Translations under genes and position numbers: made by a program | The notes under the pieces: generated by a model | Database searches by the model: none | What the model was told of the DNA's origin: nothing | Seen by the model: only the letters and a program-made list of their open reading frames with translations | Shown here: piece after piece, positions 1 to 7,821 of the stretch | Numbering within the stretch: position 1 is the stretch's first letter | Layout of the letters: each line of letters starts with the position of its first letter | Assembly: GCA_903920835.1 (NCBI GenBank) | Contig: CAIXNQ010000065.1 | Coordinates: forward strand, 1-17,313 | Reading direction: 5' to 3' | Origin: an uncultured Bacteroidota bacterium | GTDB lineage: Bacteria; Bacteroidota; Bacteroidia; Flavobacteriales; Flavobacteriaceae | DNA length: 17,313 nucleotides

Positions 1-1
1 G

Positions 2-2668
2 CATACAAACTTATTATATATCGCTCTATTAACTTGTCTGCTAAGTATTGGAACTTCTAAAGTCTTTTCCCAAGAAATACCTACTAAAAAAAACACTTTC
101 CCTTCAAATTCCAAAGAAAATTCAAAAGTCATTAAAGTTAGTGATTTAGAAAAAAAAGCAGATTCTACTCATAAAGATAGCATTAAACCCAAAAAACCTA
201 TACTTGAAAGCAAAGTAAAATATCGGGCACAAGATTATGTGAAAATGGATCAAAAGAAAAAATTGATTACGCTGCACAATAAAGCCGAGCTTTATTATCA
301 AGACATTGAACTTAAATCTGGGATTATTGTTTTTGATTATCAAAAAAGTGAGGTGAATGCAGGCAGATTAAAAGATTCTTTGGGAAAATATTCGCAATAT
401 CCCGTTTTTAAACAAGGAGAAAGTGCTGTTGAACCTGATTCGATTAGATTTAATTTCAAAACTAAAAAAGCCTTGGTTTGGAATTCCAGAACCGAACAAG
501 GCGAGTTTAAAGTAAAAGCGGCTGTTTCTAAAAAAGAAAACGACTCTGTTTATTTTATGAAAAAAGCGCGTTTTACAACTTCACAAGATATTGAAGATCC
601 AGAATATTATTTTCAAACCAACAGAGTAAAATTTGTTCCCGGAAAAAAAATTGTTACCGGATTAACGAATCTTGTGATTGCAAATGTGCCAACGCCCCTT
701 GCGCTACCTTTTGCTTTTTTTCCAATGTCTGAAAGCAGTAGATCTGGAATAATTATGCCAACTTTTAATGACAATGCGCAACGAGGTTATTCGCTTCAAA
801 ATGGGGGTTATTATTTTGCTTTGAGCGATAGTTATGACTTGGCAGTTCTGGGTGATTATTTTACAAATGGCGGTTATGCTACTCGTTTTGAATCTAGTTA
901 TGCCAAAAGATATAGTTTTAGAGGAAATCTAAATATGCGATTTGAAAATCAAATTAACAGTGAACGAGGTTTTCCAGATTACTACAAAACTAATATTTAT
1001 AATTTTCAGTGGTCGCATTCTCGAGATGCCAAGGCCAATCCTAATTCTACTTTTTCGGCGTCTGTCAATCTAGGAAGCAGCAAGTTTTTTCAACAATCTT
1101 TAAATCAAATTAGCACTGGTTCTCGATTGAACAATACGCTGAGTTCTTCTATTTCATATACAAAACGGTTCAATACGGTTCCTCAAGTTAATGCTACAAT
1201 AGCTGCAACGCATTCTCAAAACTCTCAAACGCAACAAATCAACATGACTTTGCCCACAATGCAAGTTAGTGTTGATCGAATTTATCCTTTTACACCAAAA
1301 GACGGAATGAAAAAAGGATTTATTAAGAATATCAACTTGCAATATACCGTTCGAGGTGAAAATCGAATTGTCACTACCGATTCTTTGTTTTTTAAACCTC
1401 AAATGTTTCGAGATGCCAAAAACGGTTTGCAACACACCATTCCGTTGAGTACCAACTTTAAAATTTTTAAGTATTTCAGTGCTTCGACCTCTGTCAATTA
1501 TAATGAAGTTTGGTACTTAAAAACTATTAGTAGAAAATATGACACTGCTTTAAATAAAATTGTAGATACAGAAGTTGGCGGATTTGATGCCTTTAGAACC
1601 TATTCGTTCTCGACGAGTTTGGGAACTACAATTTATGGTACTTTCAACCTCAACGAAAAGAAAAAAATTCAAGCAATTCGTCACGTCATGCGTCCGTCGT
1701 TGTCTTATAGTTATACGCCAAGTTTCAAAAAATACTATGATACTTATGCTTCAGATGCCAGCGGAACTATCATTAAAGATTATACCCGATTTGAATCTGG
1801 AATATTTGGAGCACCGGGGAAAAATATCTCAAACAATATCGGAATATCTTTAAGCAACACTTTTGAAGCCAAAGTACGTGACAAAGACAGCACCAAAACC
1901 GAGCCGAAAAAGATTATGTTGTTAAATAATTTAAACCTTTCGACAAGCTATGACATGACTGCCGATTCATTAAAATGGGCACCCGTTCGAGTGAGTGGCG
2001 GAACACTTTTGTTTAATGACAAAATGAATGTAAACGTTGCAGCTACATTAAATCCGTATGCGATTAACAACAAAGGTCAAATGATTAACACCTATAATAT
2101 CAATAATGGCGGTAGTCTTTTTAGATTAACCAGCGCAAATGCTACATTGAATTATTCGTTGTCAAATAAAAACAAAGACAACAAAAAGAAAAAGAACGAC
2201 CAAGGCGCCAGAGATGGTGGTCGTGGCGATGATTTGTTTGGCACTAACGTTGATTTGAACAATCCAAAAAACAGTTTGTTCAAAAAAGACGACGAAGAAA
2301 CTAAAGATACTTCAACTGGTTTCTTTAATGCCAAAATCCCGTGGGATTTAACGCTGGCTTATTCTATTACCTACACCAATGTCAATCGAGAAAATACCTA
2401 TTCGGGCAATTCGATAATGGTTTCTTCAAATATAGAAATAACCCCCAAATGGCGTATTGGTGGTTCGTCGGGTTATGACTTGGTTCAAAAAGGAGTAACC
2501 TATACCACACTCAGAATGGAGCGAGATTTATTGAGTTGGCGCATGAGTTTCAACTGGGTTCCGTTTGGAACATACACCTCGTGGGGCTTTTTTATTGGGA
2601 TAAAAGCAGGCGTTTTGAGTGATGTGAAATGGGAAAAAAGAAACTCGCCTGATAAAGTACTTCGTTAA
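2..2668 (+). CDS. lptD: LPS-assembly outer membrane protein LptD, 5' end cut by window edge
   Basis: This is the outer-membrane beta-barrel that inserts lipopolysaccharide into the outer leaflet, in its Bacteroidetes form. The reading frame is open to the window edge. The first visible residues are hydrophobic and end in VFSQ, as expected of a signal peptide, so an internal ATG at 239 is not the true start. The visible 888 residues begin with a signal-peptide core and a Ser/Lys-rich linker. A beta-rich periplasmic, OstA-like part follows (AELYYQDIELKSG, then residues shaped like YYFQTNRVKFVPG). Then come the family hallmarks LPFAFFPMSESSRSGIIMP and GGYYFALSDSYDLAVLGD, and a long barrel rich in alternating aromatic strands. 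Near the C-terminus there is a Lys/Asp-rich low-complexity insert (NKNKDNKKKKNDQG). The ridA-like gene starts 16 bases downstream and is probably co-transcribed. I am confident of the family; the symbol follows it. Confidence 0.9.
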   Translation, partial: HTNLLYIALLTCLLSIGTSKVFSQEIPTKKNTFPSNSKENSKVIKVSDLEKKADSTHKDSIKPKKPILESKVKYRAQDYVKMDQKKKLITLHNKAELYYQDIELKSGIIVFDYQKSEVNAGRLKDSLGKYSQYPVFKQGESAVEPDSIRFNFKTKKALVWNSRTEQGEFKVKAAVSKKENDSVYFMKKARFTTSQDIEDPEYYFQTNRVKFVPGKKIVTGLTNLVIANVPTPLALPFAFFPMSESSRSGIIMPTFNDNAQRGYSLQNGGYYFALSDSYDLAVLGDYFTNGGYATRFESSYAKRYSFRGNLNMRFENQINSERGFPDYYKTNIYNFQWSHSRDAKANPNSTFSASVNLGSSKFFQQSLNQISTGSRLNNTLSSSISYTKRFNTVPQVNATIAATHSQNSQTQQINMTLPTMQVSVDRIYPFTPKDGMKKGFIKNINLQYTVRGENRIVTTDSLFFKPQMFRDAKNGLQHTIPLSTNFKIFKYFSASTSVNYNEVWYLKTISRKYDTALNKIVDTEVGGFDAFRTYSFSTSLGTTIYGTFNLNEKKKIQAIRHVMRPSLSYSYTPSFKKYYDTYASDASGTIIKDYTRFESGIFGAPGKNISNNIGISLSNTFEAKVRDKDSTKTEPKKIMLLNNLNLSTSYDMTADSLKWAPVRVSGGTLLFNDKMNVNVAATLNPYAINNKGQMINTYNINNGGSLFRLTSANATLNYSLSNKNKDNKKKKNDQGARDGGRGDDLFGTNVDLNNPKNSLFKKDDEETKDTSTGFFNAKIPWDLTLAYSITYTNVNRENTYSGNSIMVSSNIEITPKWRIGGSSGYDLVQKGVTYTTLRMERDLLSWRMSFNWVPFGTYTSWGFFIGIKAGVLSDVKWEKRNSPDKVLR

Positions 2669-2684
2669 TAAAACACAATATATT

Positions 2685-3065
2685 ATGAAAAAAATTATTA
2701 CTTCTGCAAATGCTCCTGCACCTATTGGTCCTTATAATCAAGCTGTGATGGCAGGAAACACACTTTACATTTCTGGTCAAATTCCGTTGCATCCAGAAAC
2801 GATGGAACTCGTTAACGACACTATCGAAGCAGAGACAAAACAAGTTATGGAAAACCTCAAAGCGGTTTTGACTGCTGCCGAAATGACCTTTGAAAACGTA
2901 GTAAAAGCAACCATCTTTATTATGGACATGAATGATTTTGCTAAAATCAATGCCATTTATGGAAGTTATTTTAACGAAGCAACTGCTCCTGCTAGAGAGA
3001 CCGTTCAAGTAGCAGGATTGCCGAAGAATGTTTCTGTAGAAATATCTATGATTGCGGTGAAATAA
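2685..3065 (+). CDS. ridA: RidA family enamine/imine deaminase
   Basis: RidA (YjgF/YER057c/UK114) proteins hydrolyse reactive enamine/imine intermediates made by PLP enzymes such as threonine dehydratase, and act as cytosolic trimers. The product is 126 residues, the usual length. Family features are the N-terminal APAPIGPYNQAV (residues 10-21), LYISGQIP (27-34), ARETVQVAGLPKNVSVEISMIA (about 103-124) with Arg104 where the substrate-carboxylate arginine lies, and Glu119 at the position of the water-activating glutamate. It starts 16 bases after the lptD stop, with an ATG preceded by A/T sequence and no Shine-Dalgarno motif, as is normal in this phylum. It converges on mgsA, with only two bases between the stop codons. 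The subfamily assignment rests on these motifs only. Confidence 0.93.
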   Translation: MKKIITSANAPAPIGPYNQAVMAGNTLYISGQIPLHPETMELVNDTIEAETKQVMENLKAVLTAAEMTFENVVKATIFIMDMNDFAKINAIYGSYFNEATAPARETVQVAGLPKNVSVEISMIAVK

Positions 3066-3084
3066 TGCTATTTTGAAATAGCAT
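3065..3084. terminator. Short hairpin between convergent ridA and mgsA
   Basis: ATGCTATTT and AAATAGCAT form a 9-bp inverted repeat with a two-base centre; in practice the loop is larger. It overlaps the ridA stop and the last codons of mgsA. Its place between two convergent genes suggests a shared stop for both transcripts, but neither side has a proper T-run. Support is weak. Confidence 0.3.
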
Positions 3085-3448
3085 CAAGCAGTAGTTGTGC
3101 TGTTGCCTCGTTTGTGGCTAACGGAATATTGTGCACATCACATATCCGAATGAGCATACTAATGTCTGGTTCGTGCGGATGGCTTGAGTTCGGGTCTTTA
3201 AAAAACAATACCATCTTGGTTTTCCCTTCGGCAACTCTGGCTGCAATTTGAGCATCGCCACCTTTGGGGCCCGAAAGCATTTTTTTTACTTTAATACCCA
3301 CCGCTGCTACTTTCCCGCCCGTTGTTCCGGTGGCAATAAGGCTAATTTGATCTGACCCTAACAATGTTTTGTTTTTGTTGATGAACTGAACCATCTCTGC
3401 TTTTTTGCCGTCATGAGCAATGATTGCTATTTCCATAGTTTTTTCCAT
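3068..3448 (-). CDS. mgsA: Methylglyoxal synthase
   Basis: This enzyme converts dihydroxyacetone phosphate to methylglyoxal and phosphate, a bypass of lower glycolysis that relieves phosphate limitation and sugar-phosphate stress in the cytosol. The 126 residues match the single-domain family end to end: IAHDGKK (10-16), phosphate-binding ATGTTGG (39-45), SGPKGGDAQIAARVAEG (59-75) with Asp65 at the place of the catalytic aspartate, and DPNSSHPHEPDISMLIRICD (85-104) with His92 at the place of the catalytic histidine. It ends in NIPLATNEATA. Either the ATG at 3448 or the one four codons later could start it; the first is used. It is a single gene facing ridA. A good -33/-7 promoter lies about 50 bases upstream. 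Confidence 0.95.
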   Translation of the reverse strand: MEKTMEIAIIAHDGKKAEMVQFINKNKTLLGSDQISLIATGTTGGKVAAVGIKVKKMLSGPKGGDAQIAARVAEGKTKMVLFFKDPNSSHPHEPDISMLIRICDVHNIPLATNEATAQLLLDAISK

Positions 3449-3498
3449 TTAAAATAATTTATGTTGGGCACAATATTGATTGTGTTTTTTTTCGCCCT

Positions 3499-3531
3499 CA
3501 AATATAAATAAACAAACGCAGTTGTTGTCAA
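3499..3531 (-). promoter_or_regulatory. Bacteroidetes-type promoter of mgsA
   Basis: On the minus strand a TTG (3531-3529) is followed after 22 bases by TATATTTG (3506-3499), a perfect match to the Bacteroidetes -7 element TAnnTTTG at an accepted spacing. Transcription would begin near 3490-3495, giving an untranslated leader of about 40-50 bases before mgsA. No experiment is implied; this is a consensus match. Confidence 0.6.
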
Positions 3532-3917
3532 ATTAAAAATGGTGAATTAAAACATATACTAATCACCATTTGTTTTTCCTTTCTTTCTTTAGAGTTCTGA
3601 ATAAGATTTGTTTTTTTAATTGGTTTGCTATCATCGACCACAAAAACGTAAGCTTCTAGCGTTTTTGATTCCTGAGGTTTTTAAAATCAATTGTTTCTTA
3701 CTTCTATTTGCTTACCGCTATTTAATAAATAAATTTATCTATTTGTATTTAATTTCTAATGTTAAACAGTAAATATCATAATTTTAAATTGAATATCAAG
3801 TAATTCTATCTTATTTATTAAAAGATAAATTATTAATGATATTATTCTAAGATACTGCTGCCAAAGTTTTAGCTATAGTCGCTGTTGTTTTGCTATTGTG
3901 CGCCAGCGCGTGATTAT
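3532..3917. other. AT-rich non-coding spacer
   Basis: I see no credible gene here. It contains a hairpin with CAAAAACG (3641-3648) and CGTTTTTG (3660-3667) around an 11-base loop, without a following T-run. It also has long A/T-rich stretches. At 3851-3913 a short frame reads a hydrophobic run (KVLAIVAVVLLLC) ending in a stop. This run resembles a signal peptide but has no start codon; an ATG at 3836 in the same frame is cut off by a stop at 3848. Confidence 0.55.
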
Positions 3918-4244
3918 AAAACGCCTACGACTAGAAGCAAGAAACTGACAGCAAGAACTAAAACACTGACAGCAAAGAGTAAAAATCTGACAGCAAAGAA
4001 CAAAACACTGACAGCAAAGAATAAAACACTGACAGCAAAGAGTAAGACGCTGATGGCAAGAAGCAAGAATCTGACAGCAAGAAATAAAACATTAATAGCA
4101 AAGAGTAAAACGCTGACAGCAAGAGCCAAAACAGTAACAGCAGAAACCAATACTTTAATAACAAAGAATAAAACTTTTAATATTTTTAATATATATAGAA
4201 TAATCGGTATAAAAATAAGTTTTTTTATTAAAAAAACACTTTAA
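3885..4244 (+). pseudogene. Possible decayed Lys-rich heptapeptide-repeat protein
   Basis: An open frame of 119 codons spans the 21-bp array. It would give a very basic protein with a K-T-L-T-A-K-S heptad pattern and a short hydrophobic tail (RIIGIKISFFI). No ATG exists upstream of the array in this frame; the only start is TTG at 3885, behind a stop at 3876. Directly upstream, in another frame, lies a signal-peptide-like hydrophobic run (about 3860-3907) that would join this frame if one base were dropped. Silent substitutions among the repeats favour past or present coding. The missing start, the frame break and the automatic openness of a multiple-of-three repeat argue against a working gene. 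I do not recognise a family. Confidence 0.28.
3918..4190 (+). repeat. Tandem array of thirteen 21-bp repeats
   Basis: Thirteen units of exactly 21 bases follow each other with no insertion or deletion. The consensus is aaa aca ctg aca gca aag agt, and the first and last units are the most diverged. The five central units (3960-4064) are nearly identical, which suggests recent amplification from the middle. Read in the plus frame, a unit encodes K-T/N-L-T-A-K/R-S/N. Many differences are silent or conservative in that frame (aaa/aag, aca/acg, ctg/tta, agt/agc, aag/aga). There are no unique spacers, so it is not a CRISPR. It may vary in copy number between strains. Confidence 0.9.
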
Positions 4245-4249
4245 GCTGT

Positions 4250-4278
4250 TTGTCGTATTTATTTTTTTTATAATTTTA
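4250..4278 (+). promoter_or_regulatory. Likely promoter of the 317-residue protein gene
   Basis: TTG (4250-4252) is followed after 18 bases by TAATTTTA (4271-4278), seven of eight matches to the Bacteroidetes -7 element TAnnTTTG, with the last G replaced by A. It lies 26 bases before the ATG at 4305. The surroundings are very A/T-rich, so chance matches are likely. Confidence 0.35.
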
Positions 4279-4304
4279 TGACCTAATTTTAAAACATAAT
4301 CTTT

Positions 4305-5258
4305 ATGAAACCAGTAGAAATTATTAGAAGTTACAATGGCGCTGACGTTTACATGACCGAAACTGCCAGAAATATTCAAACACTTTTAGTGCTTGATTTA
4401 GTCAAATTCACAAATTTTGACACCACTATTAATACTGCTTTTGCCAGCAATTTTCTCGCAGCTATTGTTGCTGCAGAGACCGTGGTTGCCGACTCAGCGG
4501 TGATTGACCAACAGGTGCAAAAGACAGAATCGGTTGCCGAAATAATGGATAGTGCCCGAAATAAATATGGCGACGTGAAATATTTTGCACAGAAAACATT
4601 TCCGAACAGTGTCGGAAAACAAGGCGAATTTGGACTTAATGATTATGAAAGTGCCCGAAGAAATCCATCACAAATGATTCAGTTTCTTCAAGAAATGAGC
4701 AATGCTTGTGTGAAATATCAACCCGAATTGAGTGCAAAAGGCTTTAGCGCAGCGGCAATTGCTGAGATTTTAACCATTAGAAATGAGCTGATAACAGCTA
4801 ATAGTGACAAAGGGGTTTTCAAGAAACAACGCCCAAAGTTGACCGAAGACCGCATTGTGGTTTTGAACACTTGTTTTGATTTTTTAACCCAAGTTAATGC
4901 TGCCGCTCAGCTGGTTTATAGAAGCGATTTTGCAAAACAAAAACAGTTTGTTTATCAGGTTTCTTCACAAAGCTCGGGGCAGGAATATACGGGAACGGTA
5001 GCTGCTAATAGCACCAAAACCATTGCTATGATTGCCTTTGATGCGGCTAATGTCTTTACGTTTCACAACAATGGCAGCACGCCGCTTGTGTTTTGCTTGT
5101 CAAGCTCAAACAGCGTTGAGGGCATAGAAGTTACTGTTAACGGTGGCACAAAAACTACCAAAACGGGTACGGAACTCAACGCCAACGCCACGAATTTATT
5201 GGTCAAAAACACTGATGCTGTTAATGAAGGGAGTTATTTAGTGGAAGTTGAAGAGTGA
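4305..5258 (+). CDS. Unrecognised two-part protein, helical N-terminus and beta-rich C-terminus
   Basis: I do not recognise this family. The 317-residue product has no signal peptide or membrane segment. Residues 1 to about 215 look alpha-helical, with Ala-rich amphipathic stretches (FASNFLAAIVAAETVVADSA) and charged segments (MDSARNKYGDVKYF, RRNPSQMIQFLQEMSNA). Residues from about 218 to the end are rich in Thr, Asn, Gly and Val and look like a small beta-sandwich (SSGQEYTGTVAANSTKTIAM, then VTVNGGTKTTKTGTELNANA). The ATG at 4305 is the only sensible start. It has its own likely promoter and a strong terminator, so it is a single-gene unit. The C-terminal part resembles binding modules on surface or phage-tail proteins in composition only, and the lack of an export signal leaves its location open. 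Confidence 0.85.
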   Translation: MKPVEIIRSYNGADVYMTETARNIQTLLVLDLVKFTNFDTTINTAFASNFLAAIVAAETVVADSAVIDQQVQKTESVAEIMDSARNKYGDVKYFAQKTFPNSVGKQGEFGLNDYESARRNPSQMIQFLQEMSNACVKYQPELSAKGFSAAAIAEILTIRNELITANSDKGVFKKQRPKLTEDRIVVLNTCFDFLTQVNAAAQLVYRSDFAKQKQFVYQVSSQSSGQEYTGTVAANSTKTIAMIAFDAANVFTFHNNGSTPLVFCLSSSNSVEGIEVTVNGGTKTTKTGTELNANATNLLVKNTDAVNEGSYLVEVEE

Positions 5259-5296
5259 TTTTGAATTGTGCGTATTTTGTTAATTTTAAAAACACA

Positions 5297-5334
5297 AAAA
5301 AAACCTAGTCTTTTAGTTGACTAGGTTTTTTTTA
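5297..5334. terminator. Strong bidirectional intrinsic terminator
   Basis: Eight A's plus CCTAGTC (5297-5311), an eight-base loop TTTTAGTT, then GACTAGG plus eight T's (5320-5334) form a perfect 15-bp stem. The stem ends in a T-run on both strands. It lies between the stop of the 317-residue protein gene (5258) and the stop of the kinase gene (5340), which converge, and should end both transcripts. Confidence 0.9.
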
Positions 5335-5339
5335 TTTCA

Positions 5340-5954
5340 TTAAAAAAGGCCATTTAGTTCCGCATCGATTCGGGTGATAATGTTGCCCAAATCTTCGGGA
5401 TTGTTCACAAAATCAATATTGTCAACATCAATTATCAACAATTTCCCTTTATTATAACCATGAATCCATGCTTCATATCGCTCATTAAGTCGGCTCAAAT
5501 AATCAATAGAAATTGAGTTTTCATATTCTCGACCTCTTTTATGAATTTGGCTCACTAAATTTGGTATTGAACTTCTCAGATAAATCAACATGTCGGGCGG
5601 TTGCACCAAAGATTCCATCAATTCAAAAAGAGAGGTGTAATTTTCAAAATCGCGATTGGTCATTAAAGTCATTGAGTGAAGGTTGGGCGCAAAAATATGG
5701 GCGTCTTCATAGATAGTTCGGTCTTGAATAATGTTACTTCCGCTTTGTCTTATTTGTAAAATCTGACGAAAACGACTGTTTAGAAAATAAATTTGAAGGT
5801 TGAACGACCAGCGTTCCATTTGGTGATAAAAATCGTCAAGATATGGATTGTCAACTACGTCTTCAAAATGTGGTTCCCATTGAAAATGTTTGGCTAATAA
5901 TTCTGTTAATGAGGTTTTCCCAGAACCAATGTTTCCTGCTACTGCTATGTGCAT
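5340..5954 (-). CDS. Deoxynucleoside kinase
   Basis: This is a cytosolic salvage enzyme that phosphorylates a deoxynucleoside at the 5' position using ATP. The 204 residues show the family signature in order: P-loop GNIGSGKTS (7-15), catalytic FEDVVDNPYLDDFY (30-43) with Glu31, the aromatic/Gln substrate segment FNLQIYFLNSR (51-61), the DRT/IYED motif (78-84, the DRS/ERS position), and the LID arginines RGREYE (140-145). Substrate preference (deoxyadenosine, deoxyguanosine or other) cannot be read from the sequence alone. It starts five bases after the stop of the secreted-protein gene upstream, so the two form an operon, and it ends at the shared terminator. The ATG at 5954 fits the usual N-terminus. 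Confidence 0.93.
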   Translation of the reverse strand: MHIAVAGNIGSGKTSLTELLAKHFQWEPHFEDVVDNPYLDDFYHQMERWSFNLQIYFLNSRFRQILQIRQSGSNIIQDRTIYEDAHIFAPNLHSMTLMTNRDFENYTSLFELMESLVQPPDMLIYLRSSIPNLVSQIHKRGREYENSISIDYLSRLNERYEAWIHGYNKGKLLIIDVDNIDFVNNPEDLGNIITRIDAELNGLF

Positions 5955-5959
5955 TGTGG

Positions 5960-6739
5960 TTATTTAATTTTATAATTTATAATTTCTTCGTTTGTAAAAA
6001 TAGATAAAATTTGATTTTTAAAAACTAATTTCTCGTCTTTTTTTAACTGAACAGGAAAATCTTCCGTTGTATTGTTTGAGAAATTTAACAAAAAAACTTT
6101 GTTTTCTCTAGTAACAATAAGTTTTTTTTCGTCAATATTTATTACTGAATTTGAATTATCACAACTACCGATTTGTATAATTTTCCCATAAATATCTATT
6201 GAAAAAACTTTGCCTTTTAGATCAATAAAATAAAATTTGTTTAGATTAGGTTGATAATATTTAATTCCATCTTTTAATGGTGTACTAATTGTTCGGAATT
6301 CCTTTTTTTTATAATCAAAAAGTCCAATTTGTTGTGAAAAGCCGTCAAAAACCCAAAGCTGATTATTAGAAGCATTGCCAACGGCTAGTGCATTTATCGA
6401 AGAATCAATATCAGAAAAATTAATTTTTTGAATTTCATTTAATTGATTGTCTAAAATAACGACTGCATTAAAAGACTCATAGAAAAGAACAATTTTTAGC
6501 GGGTTTTGAATGTCTGCACGAACAATTTTACCATAGTTAATATTGGCATATTCCCAGTCATTATCTGTGCTGTGTTTATGAAAAGTTTGATTGTCGTCAA
6601 AGTAATAATAATCTCCAAGTGAGTCAAACCCAACGAAACTGGAGTTCTTTAATTGTAAGCTGGGTAAATTCGTTAACTCAACTTGTTGACTAAACAAAGC
6701 GTTATTGAAAATAAAGATAAAAAACAAGATTCGTTTCAT
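5960..6739 (-). CDS. Secreted beta-propeller-like protein of unknown function
   Basis: The product is 259 residues with a clear N-terminal signal peptide (MKRILFFIFIFNNALFS, then QQVEL), so it is periplasmic or surface-exposed. The remainder is a series of short beta-strand repeats with Phe/Tyr/Asp-Gly turns (GFDSLGDYYYFDD, LWVFDGFSQQIGLFD, KFYFIDLKGKVFSIDIYGK). These resemble blades of a propeller of the kind found in many flavobacterial secreted proteins. No catalytic motif is visible. The frame could be extended to a TTG at 6757, but the ATG at 6739 places the signal peptide at the very start and is preferred. It precedes the deoxynucleoside kinase by five bases. The role of the pairing is not evident. 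Confidence 0.82.
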   Translation of the reverse strand: MKRILFFIFIFNNALFSQQVELTNLPSLQLKNSSFVGFDSLGDYYYFDDNQTFHKHSTDNDWEYANINYGKIVRADIQNPLKIVLFYESFNAVVILDNQLNEIQKINFSDIDSSINALAVGNASNNQLWVFDGFSQQIGLFDYKKKEFRTISTPLKDGIKYYQPNLNKFYFIDLKGKVFSIDIYGKIIQIGSCDNSNSVINIDEKKLIVTRENKVFLLNFSNNTTEDFPVQLKKDEKLVFKNQILSIFTNEEIINYKIK

Positions 6740-6867
6740 AGTTGGGCTAAAGTACAAAATTTATAATTGCATTCAAGTTTTGATTCAAAATAAGTTTTAA
6801 CATAAGATTAGTAATAAAACAATGTTGGTTTTTGATATTTGCTTCATCAATAGAAAAATATAGATTT

Positions 6868-7788
6868 ATGAATAAAATTATTATTACCACAATCACTCTT
6901 TTGCTCTCTATTACAGGAATACGTGCACAAGATTTTCAAGGAGTTGCAACTTATGAATCAAAAACAAGCACCGCCGATTTCAAAAATCGTTTTAAAGGCA
7001 ACAAAGACATTACGCCCGAAATGCAAAAGACAATGGAGGAGCGAATGAAGAAAATGTTTGAAAAAACATTTATTCTAACATTTGACAAAACAGCATCTAT
7101 TTATAAAGAAGAAGAAAAACTCGAAGCCCCAGGTCAAGGTCAAGGTGGCGGCTTCAGAATGATGAGCAACATGATGGGCGGTGGCGGCACATATTACAAA
7201 AACACAAAAACCAAAACCTTTGCTGTTGACAAAGAATTTATGGGGAAAGAGTTTTTAATTAAAGATTCACTCCCAAAACTTCAATGGAAAATGGAGAGCG
7301 AAACCAAGCAAATAGGTGGTTATAATTGCTTTAAAGCAACTGCAACAATGGCTGTGAGCAAATCGGATTTTAAAAACTTTAGACCTAAAAAAGAACCGAC
7401 AGAAGAACCAAAAAAAGAGGAAACAAAAAAAGAAGATACCAAACCCGTTGACGGCACTAAAAAAACCAGTTTCCTTGACGAAATAGATATCCCAAAAGAG
7501 GTAACCGTCACTGCTTGGTACACCCCTGAAATTCCCGTGAACCAAGGACCAGACAGTTATTATGGTTTGCCTGGATTAATTTTAGAAGTAAATGATGGCA
7601 AAACCGTAATTCTTTGTTCAAAAATTGTTTTGAACCCAAAAGAAAAAACAGAAATCAAAGCACCAACTAAAGGAAAAGTTGTGCCACAAAACGAATATGA
7701 TAAAATTGTAATCGATAAAATGGAAGAATTCCGACAAATGAACCAAGGTCGTGGTGGCAATGGCGGAATGCGATTTGGGGGTCATTAA
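6868..7788 (+). CDS. GLPGLI family secreted protein
   Basis: The family is named from its GLPGLI motif, here at residues 233-238 (SYYGLPGLILEVNDG). Its function is unknown; members are exported and often adjoin TonB-dependent receptors. The 306-residue product has a signal peptide (MNKIIITTITLLLSITGIRA, then QDFQG) and the opening FQGVATYESK. A Gly/Met-rich stretch (88-107, with GGGFRMMSNMMGGGG) is followed by KQIGGYNCFKATA (147-159), a Lys/Glu-rich low-complexity insert (173-199) and a Gly-rich C-terminus. The frame extends to a TTG at 6832, but the ATG at 6868 puts the signal peptide first. The barrel-protein gene begins 33 bases after this stop, so both are probably one transcript and may act together at the outer membrane. 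Confidence 0.9.
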   Translation: MNKIIITTITLLLSITGIRAQDFQGVATYESKTSTADFKNRFKGNKDITPEMQKTMEERMKKMFEKTFILTFDKTASIYKEEEKLEAPGQGQGGGFRMMSNMMGGGGTYYKNTKTKTFAVDKEFMGKEFLIKDSLPKLQWKMESETKQIGGYNCFKATATMAVSKSDFKNFRPKKEPTEEPKKEETKKEDTKPVDGTKKTSFLDEIDIPKEVTVTAWYTPEIPVNQGPDSYYGLPGLILEVNDGKTVILCSKIVLNPKEKTEIKAPTKGKVVPQNEYDKIVIDKMEEFRQMNQGRGGNGGMRFGGH

Positions 7789-7821
7789 AAACCAAATATT
7801 TTCTAATTTTATTTGTTTGAC

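Noticed and set aside
239..2668. ATG at 239 as the start of lptD
   Set aside because: The same frame is open to position 2 and encodes a signal-peptide-like segment, so the gene begins outside the window.
3914..4164. Two long hydrophobic minus-strand frames across the 21-bp array
   Set aside because: A 21-base unit without stops keeps any such frame open automatically; substitution patterns favour the plus frame instead.
3918..4190. CRISPR array
   Set aside because: Units are contiguous 21-mers with no unique spacers, and no cas gene is present.
6755..6757. TTG start for the secreted propeller-like protein
   Set aside because: The ATG at 6739 places a normal signal peptide at the N-terminus; the extra six residues do not.
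6832..6834. TTG start for the GLPGLI protein
   Set aside because: The ATG at 6868 begins directly with a signal peptide; the 12 upstream residues would precede it.
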